Assembly: GCF_000959725.1 (NCBI RefSeq)
Contig: NZ_CP009323.1
Coordinates: 4,340,001-4,404,000 of the forward strand
Direction: 5' to 3'
Origin: Burkholderia gladioli
Lineage (GTDB): Bacteria; Pseudomonadota; Gammaproteobacteria; Burkholderiales; Burkholderiaceae
Length of the DNA stretch: 64,000 nt
Position numbers and translations under genes: made by a program. The notes below the pieces were generated by a model. The model was given only the letters and a program-made list of their open reading frames with translations. It did no database searches and was not told where the DNA came from. Numbering within the stretch: position 1 is the first letter of the stretch; each line of letters starts with the position of its first letter. Shown in pieces: positions 47,841 through 56,353 of the stretch.

Positions 47841-47857
47841 ATTCCGCACTGCGAAAT
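47841..47857. promoter_or_regulatory. IclR-type box, second copy
   Basis: ATTCCGC-ACT-GCGAAAT, one mismatch from symmetry; right arm identical to the copy at 47779. The two centres are 63 bp apart, six helical turns. Confidence 0.58.
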
Positions 47858-48016
47858 CTTGCCGAATCGCGCTGGAGAGGGCCATCGGTGCAGCGTAGTA
47901 TTGCCCGCCGTGGACCGATCGAGTACCGGCCCGCACGAGACACGCACACAAACCGGCGCACCGCGCGCCTGTAAGGCGGCAGACAGCCGGTCCGACACGA
48001 TGGAGTGGGAGGAGAC

Positions 48017-49336
48017 ATGGAGATTTCCCTGGCCGCGGCGGCCCAGCCCGATACCGCGCACGACGAGCGCCTGATCCGGCACGTCTGGTGGCGCATCATG
48101 CCGCTGATCATGGTGACCTACCTGGTATCGGTCATCGACAAGATGAACGTCAGCTTCGCCAAGCTGCAGATGGTCCACCAGATCGGCCTGACCGAGACCG
48201 CCTACGGGCTGGCCTCCTCGCTGTTCTTCATCGGCTACCTGATCTTCGAGATCCCCAGCGCGCTCGGCGTGCATCGCTTCGGCGCGCCGAAGTGGATCTT
48301 CCGCATCATGCTGAGCTGGGGCATCGCCACCGTGCTGCTGGCCTATACCGCCTCGGGCTCGATGTTCGCGGCGCTGCGCTTCCTGGTGGGCAGCGCCGAG
48401 GCGGGGCTCTATCCGGGCGTGGTGTATTACCTGACGGTCTGGCTGCCGCGCCGCTACCAGGTGCGCGCGGTGGCCCTGCTCACGCTGGGCAGCGCGCTGG
48501 GCAACATGCTCGGCTCGGCCTTCGGCGGCATGCTGCTGTCGCTGGACGGCACGCTGGGCCATGCAGGCTGGCAATGGGTGTTCATCGTGACCGGCGCCTT
48601 CGCCCTGCTGCTCTCGCCGATCGTGCTGCTGCGCCTGCCCGCCAGCATCGAGACGGCCGGCTTCCTCGACGCGGCCGAGCGCCAGCGACTGGCGCGCATG
48701 GTGGCCCAGGAGGCGCCCTCCACCAACCACGAGGGCAATGTCTGGGCGGTGCTGCGCGACCGCGTGGTGATGCTGTTCGCGCTCGGCTACACGCTGCTGC
48801 TGACCTCGCTGTACGGGATCATTTACTGGCTGCCGACGGTGATCAAGGGCTTCGGCGTGTCGAGCTCGTTCAACGGCCTGCTGACCATGATCCCCTGGGC
48901 GCTCACGGCGATCCTGCTGCTCACCGTGCCGCGCCTGCTCAAGCGCGAGGGCCAGGTGCGGGTGGCGGCCGCCGCGATCGGCACCATCGGCTGCCTGGCC
49001 TTCGTGGTCAGCCTGCTGGTGAGCGACCCGGCCTGGCGCTACGTCGCGCTGGTGTTCGGCACGCCCTGCACCTCGCTGCTGCTGCCCTGCTTCTGGTCGC
49101 TGCCCTCGAAGTACTTCAGCGGCCGGCGCGCCGCGGCGAGCCTGGCCGCGATCAGCAGCATCGGCAACTTCGGCGGCTTCCTCGCGCAGAACGCGATGCC
49201 CTGGATCGGCAAGGCGCTCGGCCACGCCAGCTACGCGATGCTGCTGCCCGCGCTGTGCCTGCTGCTGCTCGGCGCCACCGCGTTCGCGATGGAGCGCGCC
49301 AGCCGCCGCGCCGCATCGGCCAGCGCCGCGCGCTGA
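48017..49336 (+). CDS. MFS transporter, anion:cation symporter (ACS) type
   Basis: 439-residue major facilitator with 12 TM helices. The N-terminal LIRHVWWRIMPLIMVTYLVSVIDKMNVSFAKLQM, with a conserved Asp/Asn helix 1, is the pattern of phthalate/tartrate/glucarate-type ACS permeases; the loop between TM2 and TM3 and SAEAGLYPGVVYYLTVWLPRRYQVRAVAL also match. GGAGGA precedes the ATG at 48017. First gene of the operon with the aldolase (41 bp later) and IclR regulator, divergent from the porin operon. Probably imports an aromatic or sugar-derived organic acid. Confidence 0.9.
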   Translation: MEISLAAAAQPDTAHDERLIRHVWWRIMPLIMVTYLVSVIDKMNVSFAKLQMVHQIGLTETAYGLASSLFFIGYLIFEIPSALGVHRFGAPKWIFRIMLSWGIATVLLAYTASGSMFAALRFLVGSAEAGLYPGVVYYLTVWLPRRYQVRAVALLTLGSALGNMLGSAFGGMLLSLDGTLGHAGWQWVFIVTGAFALLLSPIVLLRLPASIETAGFLDAAERQRLARMVAQEAPSTNHEGNVWAVLRDRVVMLFALGYTLLLTSLYGIIYWLPTVIKGFGVSSSFNGLLTMIPWALTAILLLTVPRLLKREGQVRVAAAAIGTIGCLAFVVSLLVSDPAWRYVALVFGTPCTSLLLPCFWSLPSKYFSGRRAAASLAAISSIGNFGGFLAQNAMPWIGKALGHASYAMLLPALCLLLLGATAFAMERASRRAASASAAR

Positions 49337-49377
49337 ACCGGCGCGCCTGCCCTTTCGACTTCAACGACTCCACGCCC

Positions 49378-50097
49378 ATGCAAACCAGCCTCCCGCGCCA
49401 GATCGGCACCTTCGTCAAGACCGGCGCGCCGCAGATCATCGAGATCCTCGGCGGCGCCGGCCTCCACTTCGCCGTGATCGACGCCGAGCACGCGCCCTTC
49501 GATCGCGCCACGCTCGACATCATGGTGATCGCCGCGCGCTCGGTGGCGCTGCCGCTGTTCGTCAGGATTGCCGACATGCAGCCGGCCACCGTGCAGTCCG
49601 CGCTCGATCTCGGCGTGTCGGGCCTGCTGGTGCCGCATGTCGATTCGGCCGAGCACGCGCGGCGCCTGGTGGCGCGCACGCGCTTCCTCGACGGCGAGCG
49701 CGGTTATTCGAGTTCGCCGCGCTTCGCCGGCTACGGCGCGATGGGCATGAAGCGTGCGGTCGAGGCCGGCAACGGCACCACGGTGATCTGCCAGATCGAG
49801 AGCCGCGCCGGCTGCGCGGCGGCCGCCGAGATCGCCGCGGTGGACGGCGTGGCGGGGCTGTTCGTCGGCCGCGCCGATCTCGCGCTGTCCTTCGGGCTCG
49901 CCGATGCGCGCGCGCCCGAGGTGATGCAGGCCACCGTCGAGGTGCTCGACATCGCGCGCCGCGCCGGCAAGATCGGCGGCGTCGCGATCGGCGAGAGCCA
50001 GGAATGCGGCGAGTTCGAGCCGATGGGCGCGAGCTGGTTCGTGGTCGGCTCGGACCAGGCGCTGCTGCGCCGTGGCGCGCTCGCGATGATGGCCTGA
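49378..50097 (+). CDS. HpcH/HpaI-family aldolase
   Basis: 239-residue class II pyruvate-type aldolase. Conserved residues: FAVIDAEHAPFDR (substrate pocket), FVRI with the catalytic Arg, VICQIESRAG with the metal-binding Glu, and GLFVGRADLALSFG with the metal-binding Asp. Enzymes of the family split 2-oxo-4-hydroxy acids into pyruvate (or glyoxylate) and an aldehyde or oxoacid. It is 41 bp after the MFS gene. It is a natural last step after lactone opening and hydration by the amidohydrolase and hydratase encoded nearby. Cleaved substrate not known. Confidence 0.9.
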   Translation: MQTSLPRQIGTFVKTGAPQIIEILGGAGLHFAVIDAEHAPFDRATLDIMVIAARSVALPLFVRIADMQPATVQSALDLGVSGLLVPHVDSAEHARRLVARTRFLDGERGYSSSPRFAGYGAMGMKRAVEAGNGTTVICQIESRAGCAAAAEIAAVDGVAGLFVGRADLALSFGLADARAPEVMQATVEVLDIARRAGKIGGVAIGESQECGEFEPMGASWFVVGSDQALLRRGALAMMA

Positions 50098-50233
50098 CAC
50101 GGCAGCCGCAGGCCGGGACGCCGCCGGCCGGCAAAGCTGGGATAATCCGCCTGGATCAGACGCGATCGCGCCGGCCCTCGCCGAGCGCCGATACGAACCA
50201 GAAACAAGATCGGAGACAGACCGGAACCCCAAG

Positions 50234-50995
50234 ATGGCGGAACGCGATTCGTCGATCCGCGCGGTCGAGCGGGCCATTGCCCTGCTGCGCGCGCTCAACC
50301 AGATGCCGGTCTCGACGCTCGACGGCCTGCATCAGTCCACCACCCTGCCCAAGCCGACCCTGGTGCGGCTGCTGCGCACCTTCGAGGAACTGGGCCTGGT
50401 CGCGCGCGGCGCGCGCCCCGGCGAATACCGCCTGCTCGACGGCGTCAACGCGCTGAACTCGGGTTATCACCACGTGCCGCGCGTGGTCGAGATCGCCGGG
50501 CCGCTGGTGCGCGCGCTGACCGAGGAAATCAAATGGCCGATCGCCCTGGGCATGCTCGACGTCGATGCGCTGGTGGTGCGCCACAGCACCATTCCCTATT
50601 CGCCGCTGTCGCTGCTGCACTCATCGATCAACATGCGGCTGAGCCTGGTGTCGCGCGCGCTCGGGCGTGCCTACCTGGCGTTCTGCTCGCCGGAGGAACA
50701 GGAGATGCTGCTGGAGATCGTGCGCCAGAGCCATCATCCCGAGGATCGTCTCGCCCACGACCGCGAGGCCGTGCAGGCGATGCTGGAGCAAACGCGCCAG
50801 CGCGGCTACGGCCTGCGCGACGCCACCGTGCGACCCGTGTCGGGCACGCTCGCGGTGCCGGTGATCGCGAAGGATTTCGTGGTGGCCTCGATCGGGCTGA
50901 CCTGGTTCTCGTCCGCGCTGACGGTCGACAAGGTGGTCGAGCGTTATCTGCATCGCCTGCAGGACGTCTCGCGGCGCATCTCCGAGCAGTTGTAG
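50234..50995 (+). CDS. IclR-family regulator, MhpR-like
   Basis: 253-residue regulator. N-terminal winged HTH (about 8-65: RAVERAIALLRALNQMPVSTLDGLHQSTTLPKPTLVRLLRTFEELGLV) and IclR effector domain with LVSRALGRAYLAFCSPEEQ and TLAVPVIAKDFVVASIGLTWFSSALT. The style matches MhpR/DhaR-like activators of aromatic-acid operons. It lies 136 bp after the aldolase on the same strand. Candidate operators TTTCGC-N3-GCGAAA are in the transporter/porin promoter region. The effector is presumably the pathway substrate. Confidence 0.9.
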   Translation: MAERDSSIRAVERAIALLRALNQMPVSTLDGLHQSTTLPKPTLVRLLRTFEELGLVARGARPGEYRLLDGVNALNSGYHHVPRVVEIAGPLVRALTEEIKWPIALGMLDVDALVVRHSTIPYSPLSLLHSSINMRLSLVSRALGRAYLAFCSPEEQEMLLEIVRQSHHPEDRLAHDREAVQAMLEQTRQRGYGLRDATVRPVSGTLAVPVIAKDFVVASIGLTWFSSALTVDKVVERYLHRLQDVSRRISEQL

Positions 50996-51257
50996 CGCGC
51001 CGGAGCCGGCACGCGCATCGCGGCGGCGCCGCCCTCGTCCGTGCCCGCGCATCCATCGCCGCTGTAACGACAGGGGCCGCTCGCCTTTTGGCGCAATTCG
51101 CACAATTCGCACTCGCGACTATTCCATTGTTTGCCAAACCCGGCATCTAAATTCGAGTCTTCACGCTTTTTCCCGGGATGGGCCGCGCGTAGATTACAAG
51201 GCACTCCGGTGCGTCGCCGTCCTGGCGGCGACCGGTCCACACTAGGTGAGGAACAGC

Positions 51258-52004
51258 ATGGCCAAGCTCGAAGGAAAGGTCGCACTCGTCACGGGTGCCT
51301 CGAAGGGAATCGGCGCGGCAATCGCCAAGGCGCTCGCCGCCGAGGGCGCATCCGTGGTGGTCGGTTACGCCAGCAGCAAGTCGGGCGCGGAAGCCGTGGC
51401 CGCCGAGATCCGCGAAGCCGGCGGACGCGCGGTGGCGGTGGGCGGCGACGTGTCGAAGGCGGCCGATGCCGCCAAGCTGGTGCAGGCCGCGATCGACGAA
51501 TTCGGCGCGCTGCATACCGTCGTCAACAACTCGGGCGTGTATGCCTTCTCGGCGCTGGAAGACATCACCGAGGACGATTTCCATCGTCAGTTCAATACCA
51601 ACGTGCTGGGCCTGCTGCTGGTCACGCAGGCCGCCTCGAAGCACCTGGGCGAAGGCGCGAGCGTGATCAACATCAGCTCGGCGGCGACGCGGATCACCCC
51701 CGCCACCACCGCCGTCTATACCGGCACCAAGGGCGCGGTGGATGCGATCACCAACGTGCTGGCGCTGGAGCTCGCGCCGCGCAAGATCCGCGTCAACGCG
51801 ATCAACCCCGGTTATGTCGAGACGGAAGGCACGCACGCGGCCGGCATCGCGGGCTCCGAGATGGAAGCGCAGTTCGTGGCGCAAACGCCGCTGGGCCGCG
51901 CCGGCCAACCCGACGACATCGCCGGCGTGGCCGTGTTCCTGGCCTCGGACGACGCGCGCTGGATCAGCGGCGAGCATCTGCTCGCGGCCGGCGGCCTGCG
52001 CTGA
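51258..52004 (+). CDS. Short-chain dehydrogenase/reductase
   Basis: 248-residue NAD(P)-dependent SDR of the FabG-like classical type. Cofactor motif VTGASKGIGAAIA, NNSGV strand, catalytic Ser in VINISSAATR, and Tyr-x3-Lys as VYTGTKGA. Start at 51258 is favoured by TGAGGA 5 bp upstream; a GTG 12 bp earlier is less likely. A very stable hairpin follows the stop. No operon partner; it may act on a sugar or ketoester, not determinable. Confidence 0.9.
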   Translation: MAKLEGKVALVTGASKGIGAAIAKALAAEGASVVVGYASSKSGAEAVAAEIREAGGRAVAVGGDVSKAADAAKLVQAAIDEFGALHTVVNNSGVYAFSALEDITEDDFHRQFNTNVLGLLLVTQAASKHLGEGASVINISSAATRITPATTAVYTGTKGAVDAITNVLALELAPRKIRVNAINPGYVETEGTHAAGIAGSEMEAQFVAQTPLGRAGQPDDIAGVAVFLASDDARWISGEHLLAAGGLR

Positions 52005-52010
52005 GATCGG

Positions 52011-52054
52011 CCGGCGCGCCTCGGGCCCTGGACGGCAGGCCCGAGGCGCGCCGG
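52011..52054 (+). terminator. Large GC hairpin after the SDR gene
   Basis: 17-bp perfect stem starting CCGGCGCGCCTCGGGCC with a 10-nt loop, 6 bp after the stop codon. There is no T run (ATCGG follows), so it is either a non-canonical terminator or a 3' stabiliser. Confidence 0.6.
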
Positions 52055-52475
52055 ATCGGACTCCATCGACGCATCACAAGGCCGGGGCAAGCCCCCGGCT
52101 GTACCGGTTGCGCTGCCCACCGCGACCGGAACCAGGCGCGCTACCGGCTCGCCTGATCTTCCAGGCCGCCATTCGCGGCGATTCCCGCATTTCATCCCCC
52201 ACGCGACGCGCCGCATCCTTTCAACCGGCTTTCTCTCTCCTCCCTGCCTCGCGCGTTCCTGGCGCACGCCGCGCCGCCGCGAGCCTGCGCGCCATCGTCC
52301 CATCCGCCGCGCTCCCGACGCGCCGCGCCTCGCCGTCCCGACTTCCCGCCATCAAGTTTTCGCGCGCCGCGCCGTAGACGCTATGAGCGGGTGCCGTCGC
52401 CCCCCCTCGATTCCCCGTACCCGATTACCGCAACCGCCTCCCGATTCGCGCAGCCCGCCCTCTCCTCCCAAGGCC
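52055..52475. other. Intergenic region SDR / chemoreceptor
   Basis: About 420 bp, C-rich, with no coding sequence, promoter or repeat that I can support. Confidence 0.4.
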
Positions 52476-54284
52476 ATGATGTCCTCACTCCGAAGCCGCA
52501 TCCTGATCATCTCCTCCGCCACCGTGATCGGCGCGCTCGCGCTGTCGGGCGCCGCCGCCTACTTCACGGTGCGCGCCAACACGATGGAAACCATCGCGCA
52601 GAACCTGGACGCGATCGCCGGCGCCAACACGCTGGCGATCGACAAGTGGGTGGAGGCCAAGGCGCAGGCGGTCAAGGCCTCGGCCGAGGACGTCGAGCAC
52701 GGCGATCCGCAAGGTTTCGTCAAGCACATGGGCCGCGCCAGCGGCTTCCCGATCACCACGGTCGGCTGGAGCGACAAGAGCTTTTTCTCGACCACCAGCA
52801 CCGCGCCGGGCTACGACCCGACCGCGCGCCCCTGGTACAAGGCCGCGCTGGCCGCGGGCACGCTGGTGGTCACCAAGCCCTATGGCGACTCCTCGACGGG
52901 TGCGCCCTACGTGTCGTTCTCCGCGCCGATGATGCGCAACGGCGCGGCCGACGGCGTGGTCAGCGGCGCGGTGCCGCTCGAGGGCGTGCGCGAGGTGGTG
53001 TCCACCGTGCATCCGACGCCCGCCAGCCTGGCCTTCGTGGTGACGCGCGACGGCCAGGTCATCGCGCACCCGGACGCCAAGCTCGCGCTCAAGCCCGCCA
53101 CCGATATCGCCGAGGCGCTCACGCCCGCCGCGCTCGCCTCGCTGGCCCAGGCCGGCGCGCCGATGGAGATCGCGCTGGGCGGCGTGGTGAAGCTGCTCAA
53201 GGCCCAGCCGGTGGCCGGCACCGACTGGTACCTGGTGATCGCGCTCGACAAGGCCGAGGCCACCGCGGGACTGAGCCGGGTGCTGCGCACGCTGGGCGTG
53301 GCGATGCTGCTGCTGACGCTGGCCGCGGTCGGCCTCGCGGCCTTCTTCACCTCGAACTCGTTCCGCAGCCTGTCGCGGGTGCGCGACGCGATGGACACCA
53401 TCGGCTCGGGCGGCGGCGACCTCACGCATCGCCTGCCGGTGGCCGGCCGCGATGAGGTGGCGCAGATCTCGGCCTCCTTCAATGCCTTCGTCGACAAGAT
53501 CAGCGCGGTGCTGCACGACGTGAAGTCCGGCGTGGACAGCATGAAGCTGGCCACCGACGAAATCGAAATGGGCAATCGCGACCTGTCGCAACGCACCGAG
53601 ACTTCGGCCAGCAACCTGCAACACACCTCGGCCGCACTCACCGAACTGACCGCGAGCGTGAAGCAGTCGGCGGAATCGGCGATGGAAGCCTCGCGGCTCG
53701 CGACCTCGGCCAGCGAGGCGGCGGCGCGCGGCGGCGCGGTGGTGACCAGCGCGGTCAGCACGATGGACGAGATCGCCCGCGCCTCGGCACGCATCACCGA
53801 GATCATCGGCGTGATCGACGGCATCGCCTTCCAGACCAATATCCTGGCGCTGAACGCGGCGGTGGAGGCGGCGCGCGCCGGCGAGCACGGCCGCGGCTTC
53901 GCGGTGGTGGCGGGCGAGGTGCGCACGCTCGCCCAGCGCTGCGCGACGGCCGCGCGCGAGATCAAGGACCTGATCCAGTCCTCGGAAGCCAGCGTCGATA
54001 CCGGCGCGCAACGCGTGCAGGCGGCCGGCGCGGCGATGCGCGAGATCGTCGAGGGCATCGAGCGCGTCAATCGCGTGATCGGCGAGATCGACGGCGCGAT
54101 GAACGAGCAGAGCACCGGCATCAGCCAGATCGATCGCAGCGTCGCCGAGATGGACCAGGCCACGCAGCAGAACGCGGCGCTGGTCGAGCAGTCGACCGCC
54201 GCCTCGGCGACGCTCAACGAACAGGCGCATGGCCTGTCGGGGATCGTGGGGCTGTTCCGGTTGCGGCAAGCGGCGGCGGCCTGA
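52476..54284 (+). CDS. Methyl-accepting chemotaxis protein with Cache sensor
   Basis: 602-residue chemoreceptor. TM1 about 8-31 ([22 protein letters not shown]), a periplasmic double-Cache domain (about 35-265, containing [39 protein letters not shown], the amino-acid-type Cache signature), TM2 about 270-293, HAMP, then a methylation/signalling domain with the conserved hairpin tip [49 protein letters not shown]. Ligand type not fixed but Cache fold and motif fit amino or organic acids. Two adjacent ATGs; AAGG precedes both. It stands alone between hairpin and M24 gene. Confidence 0.93.
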   Translation: MMSSLRSRILIISSATVIGALALSGAAAYFTVRANTMETIAQNLDAIAGANTLAIDKWVEAKAQAVKASAEDVEHGDPQGFVKHMGRASGFPITTVGWSDKSFFSTTSTAPGYDPTARPWYKAALAAGTLVVTKPYGDSSTGAPYVSFSAPMMRNGAADGVVSGAVPLEGVREVVSTVHPTPASLAFVVTRDGQVIAHPDAKLALKPATDIAEALTPAALASLAQAGAPMEIALGGVVKLLKAQPVAGTDWYLVIALDKAEATAGLSRVLRTLGVAMLLLTLAAVGLAAFFTSNSFRSLSRVRDAMDTIGSGGGDLTHRLPVAGRDEVAQISASFNAFVDKISAVLHDVKSGVDSMKLATDEIEMGNRDLSQRTETSASNLQHTSAALTELTASVKQSAESAMEASRLATSASEAAARGGAVVTSAVSTMDEIARASARITEIIGVIDGIAFQTNILALNAAVEAARAGEHGRGFAVVAGEVRTLAQRCATAAREIKDLIQSSEASVDTGAQRVQAAGAAMREIVEGIERVNRVIGEIDGAMNEQSTGISQIDRSVAEMDQATQQNAALVEQSTAASATLNEQAHGLSGIVGLFRLRQAAAA

Positions 54285-54349
54285 ACGAAGCGCACGGCGC
54301 GACGGCGCCGCCGTGCTCATCAAGCATCGATCGGCGCGCGCGCGAGCGC

Positions 54350-55054
54350 TCATCGCTCGAAATACGAATCGTCGAGCAGCATGTCCTCGAAGAACGCGCC
54401 GAAGCGACGGTCCTTGTCGCGGATATGGATCTCGAGAACCCACAGCTGCTGCGAGGGACGAAATTCGATGCCGGACAAGGGCACGTTGACGATGGCCTTG
54501 TGCGGAAAATCGGCGATGCGATGCCCCGGCAAGTCGAAGTTCAGCTCCCAGCCACGCCGCTCTGTACTGGCTTTCGCGAACTCGTAGAGCTGCCTGCCGG
54601 TCGCGCCGGTGCTCAGCCAGTGGCGGCGCACTTCGTGGAAGATCGCCTTGACGTCCTCGGCGCAGCGCGCCATCTCCCGGTTCGAGCCGGTCACGAAGGT
54701 GTCGCCGCCGTCGCCCTCCCAGTGCTGCCAGCAAGGCCCGATGTCGACCAGGAAGATGTCGTCCTCGCCCAGCACGCGGTGCGGGTCGGCCGGCGCGCCG
54801 CCGATCTGCACGGTGTTGCTGCCGAAACGGACGTACACGTCGTGCCAGCCTCGCAGCAGCCCCATGTCGGCCAGGATGTCCTTGGCGGTCTCGATCGCCT
54901 CGGATTCGGCCATGCCCGGTTGCATGGCGGCGGCGATCGCCTCGACGGCGGCGCGCGTGTGCTCGCGCGCGATCAGCATCTGGGCGGCGTCGTAATGCGG
55001 GCCCACGGCCTCGAGCGGATTGTCGTGCGGGTTCATGAGCGATTCGTCTTGCAT
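54350..55054 (-). CDS. Peptidase M24-family (creatinase/aminopeptidase fold) protein
   Basis: 234-residue single-domain pita-bread protein. Metal-binding pattern: Asp in DIFLVDIGPCWQHWEGDGGDTFVTG (two Asp), His in LPGHRIAD, Glu in LWVLEIHIRDKDR. It lacks the N-terminal creatinase domain and is close in length to methionine aminopeptidase-like M24 proteins. AGGAAG precedes the ATG at 55054. It is 11 bp downstream of the 2Fe-2S reductase gene, so the two are one operon. The substrate could be an N-substituted amino acid or a small amide; creatinase- or ectoine-hydrolase-like action is only a guess. Confidence 0.8.
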   Translation of the reverse strand: MQDESLMNPHDNPLEAVGPHYDAAQMLIAREHTRAAVEAIAAAMQPGMAESEAIETAKDILADMGLLRGWHDVYVRFGSNTVQIGGAPADPHRVLGEDDIFLVDIGPCWQHWEGDGGDTFVTGSNREMARCAEDVKAIFHEVRRHWLSTGATGRQLYEFAKASTERRGWELNFDLPGHRIADFPHKAIVNVPLSGIEFRPSQQLWVLEIHIRDKDRRFGAFFEDMLLDDSYFER

Positions 55055-55065
55055 GGTCTTCCTGG

Positions 55066-56118
55066 TCAAAAGTCTTTCGGGGGTATGGTCAGCCGCAGGC
55101 CTTCGTGCTCGGCTCGCATGTCCAGTTGGCAGGAAAGCCGGTCGAATGGCCCGCTGGCGGCAAGCGCGCCGAGCAGGCGCTTCTCGGCTCTCGAGATCGG
55201 CGGCAGCCTCGGCAGGTCTGTCTCGTCGATCCTCACGCGGCAGGTGCCGCATGACTGGTTGCCGCCGCAGATGGCCTCCACGACGTGCTCGGCGGCGAGC
55301 GCCTGCATCAGCGACGCGCCGACCTGGCAGCGCAGGAATCGGCGCGTCCCGTCGGGCAGCGACACGGCAACCGTGATGCTCGCGTCAGGCGACGCGTCGA
55401 TCACGGCGGCAGCCGCGGACGCCTCGAACGCATCGAAGAAGAACCTGTCCTCGGGCAGGCCACAGCGCGATACCAGTCGCTCGCGCGCCATTCGCACCAT
55501 GGCCGGCGCCCCGCACGCGAACACATACGCGTCGTCGAGCGAAGGATGGGCGGCGGCCGCCACGTCCTGGACGAAACCCGTCGCGCCCTCCCAAGCCGGG
55601 CTCGCGGTACGCATGACCGGCACGAAATGGAAATGGCGGTACTCGCGCTCGAGCGAGCGCAAGACGTCGGCCGCGTAGAGATCGCCGGGCCGGTCGCCGC
55701 CCCAGTACAACCAGACTTCGTTGCGCACGGCCGTCGCGAGGTGCCTCTCGATCATCGCCTTGAGCGGCGCGATGCCGGTTCCGGTCGCCAGCAGGATCAC
55801 TTTGGCATCCTGATCGGCCGGGACCCGCCAGATGCAATCGCCGTAGGGCCCGGACAACGCCAGCGTGCTGCCGACCCCGATCTGCTCGCGCAGCATGCGC
55901 GAAAACAGGCCGTGTTCATGCAGGCGGATGTGGAGTTCGATCCTGCCGTCGGCGCGGCAAGGCGAAGCCATCGAATAGGAACGATGCGCGTCCGTGCCCG
56001 GCAACGCGATGCTCAGGTATTGCCCTTCCTGATAGTGCAAGGGCGTGTCCACCGGGGACAAACCCAGGATCACGACGGATCCGCCTCGATGTTCGAGGCT
56101 CTGTACCAGCGCCTGCAT
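55066..56118 (-). CDS. Ferredoxin-NAD(P) reductase fused to plant-type 2Fe-2S domain
   Basis: 350-residue electron-transfer protein. N-terminal FAD domain with HRSYSMASP (RxYS flavin motif) and GLFSRML, then NAD domain with LLATGTGIAPLKAMIE and FACGAPAMV, then a C-terminal 2Fe-2S ferredoxin with Cys ligands in AICGGNQSCGTCRV and LSCQL. This order (reductase then ferredoxin) matches phthalate dioxygenase reductase/VanB and AscD-type partners. GGGAGG precedes the ATG at 56118. No oxygenase or dehydratase partner is encoded nearby, so it is an orphan electron donor in this window. Confidence 0.88.
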   Translation of the reverse strand: MQALVQSLEHRGGSVVILGLSPVDTPLHYQEGQYLSIALPGTDAHRSYSMASPCRADGRIELHIRLHEHGLFSRMLREQIGVGSTLALSGPYGDCIWRVPADQDAKVILLATGTGIAPLKAMIERHLATAVRNEVWLYWGGDRPGDLYAADVLRSLEREYRHFHFVPVMRTASPAWEGATGFVQDVAAAAHPSLDDAYVFACGAPAMVRMARERLVSRCGLPEDRFFFDAFEASAAAAVIDASPDASITVAVSLPDGTRRFLRCQVGASLMQALAAEHVVEAICGGNQSCGTCRVRIDETDLPRLPPISRAEKRLLGALAASGPFDRLSCQLDMRAEHEGLRLTIPPKDF

Positions 56119-56144
56119 TGAGCCTCCCATGTGGTCATGCTTCC

Positions 56145-56273
56145 ATGGGGGTGACTATACGAATCGTCGGGGACGAGCTGAAGGACCACTTGCGGGCGCC
56201 GGAACTGGACCACTATGCCGCGAAGAACCGGCACGCTTCGGCCAGTCGCTCCTTGCCCTCGCGCGCCTATTGA
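56145..56273 (+). CDS. Short possible ORF of unknown status
   Basis: Encodes 42 residues starting MGVTIRIVGDELKDHLRAPELDHY and ending RSLPSRAY, in the divergent region between the reductase and the saccharopine-dehydrogenase-like gene. The amphipathic acidic beginning looks protein-like, but no family is recognised and no ribosome site is evident. Could be a gene remnant or chance. Confidence 0.2.
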   Translation: MGVTIRIVGDELKDHLRAPELDHYAAKNRHASASRSLPSRAY

Positions 56274-56353
56274 CCTTCAATACCACTTGAACGTTAAGGT
56301 CGAACCGCCATCAGCACCGACAAGCAGCGCTACTCGCACCAGAGACCACGCCG

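Larger units (their letters stand above)
47640..48016. other. Divergent promoter region porin / MFS transporter
   Basis: 377 bp without a supported gene. It holds two IclR-type inverted repeats near its centre (47779-47793 and 47841-47857), placed to control both the porin operon and the transporter-aldolase-IclR operon. Confidence 0.6.

Noticed and set aside
35782..56169. The 13-mer ATACGAATCGTCG at 35782, 54362 and 56157
   Set aside because: One copy lies inside the M24 coding sequence and the others in unrelated contexts; judged chance in GC-rich DNA.
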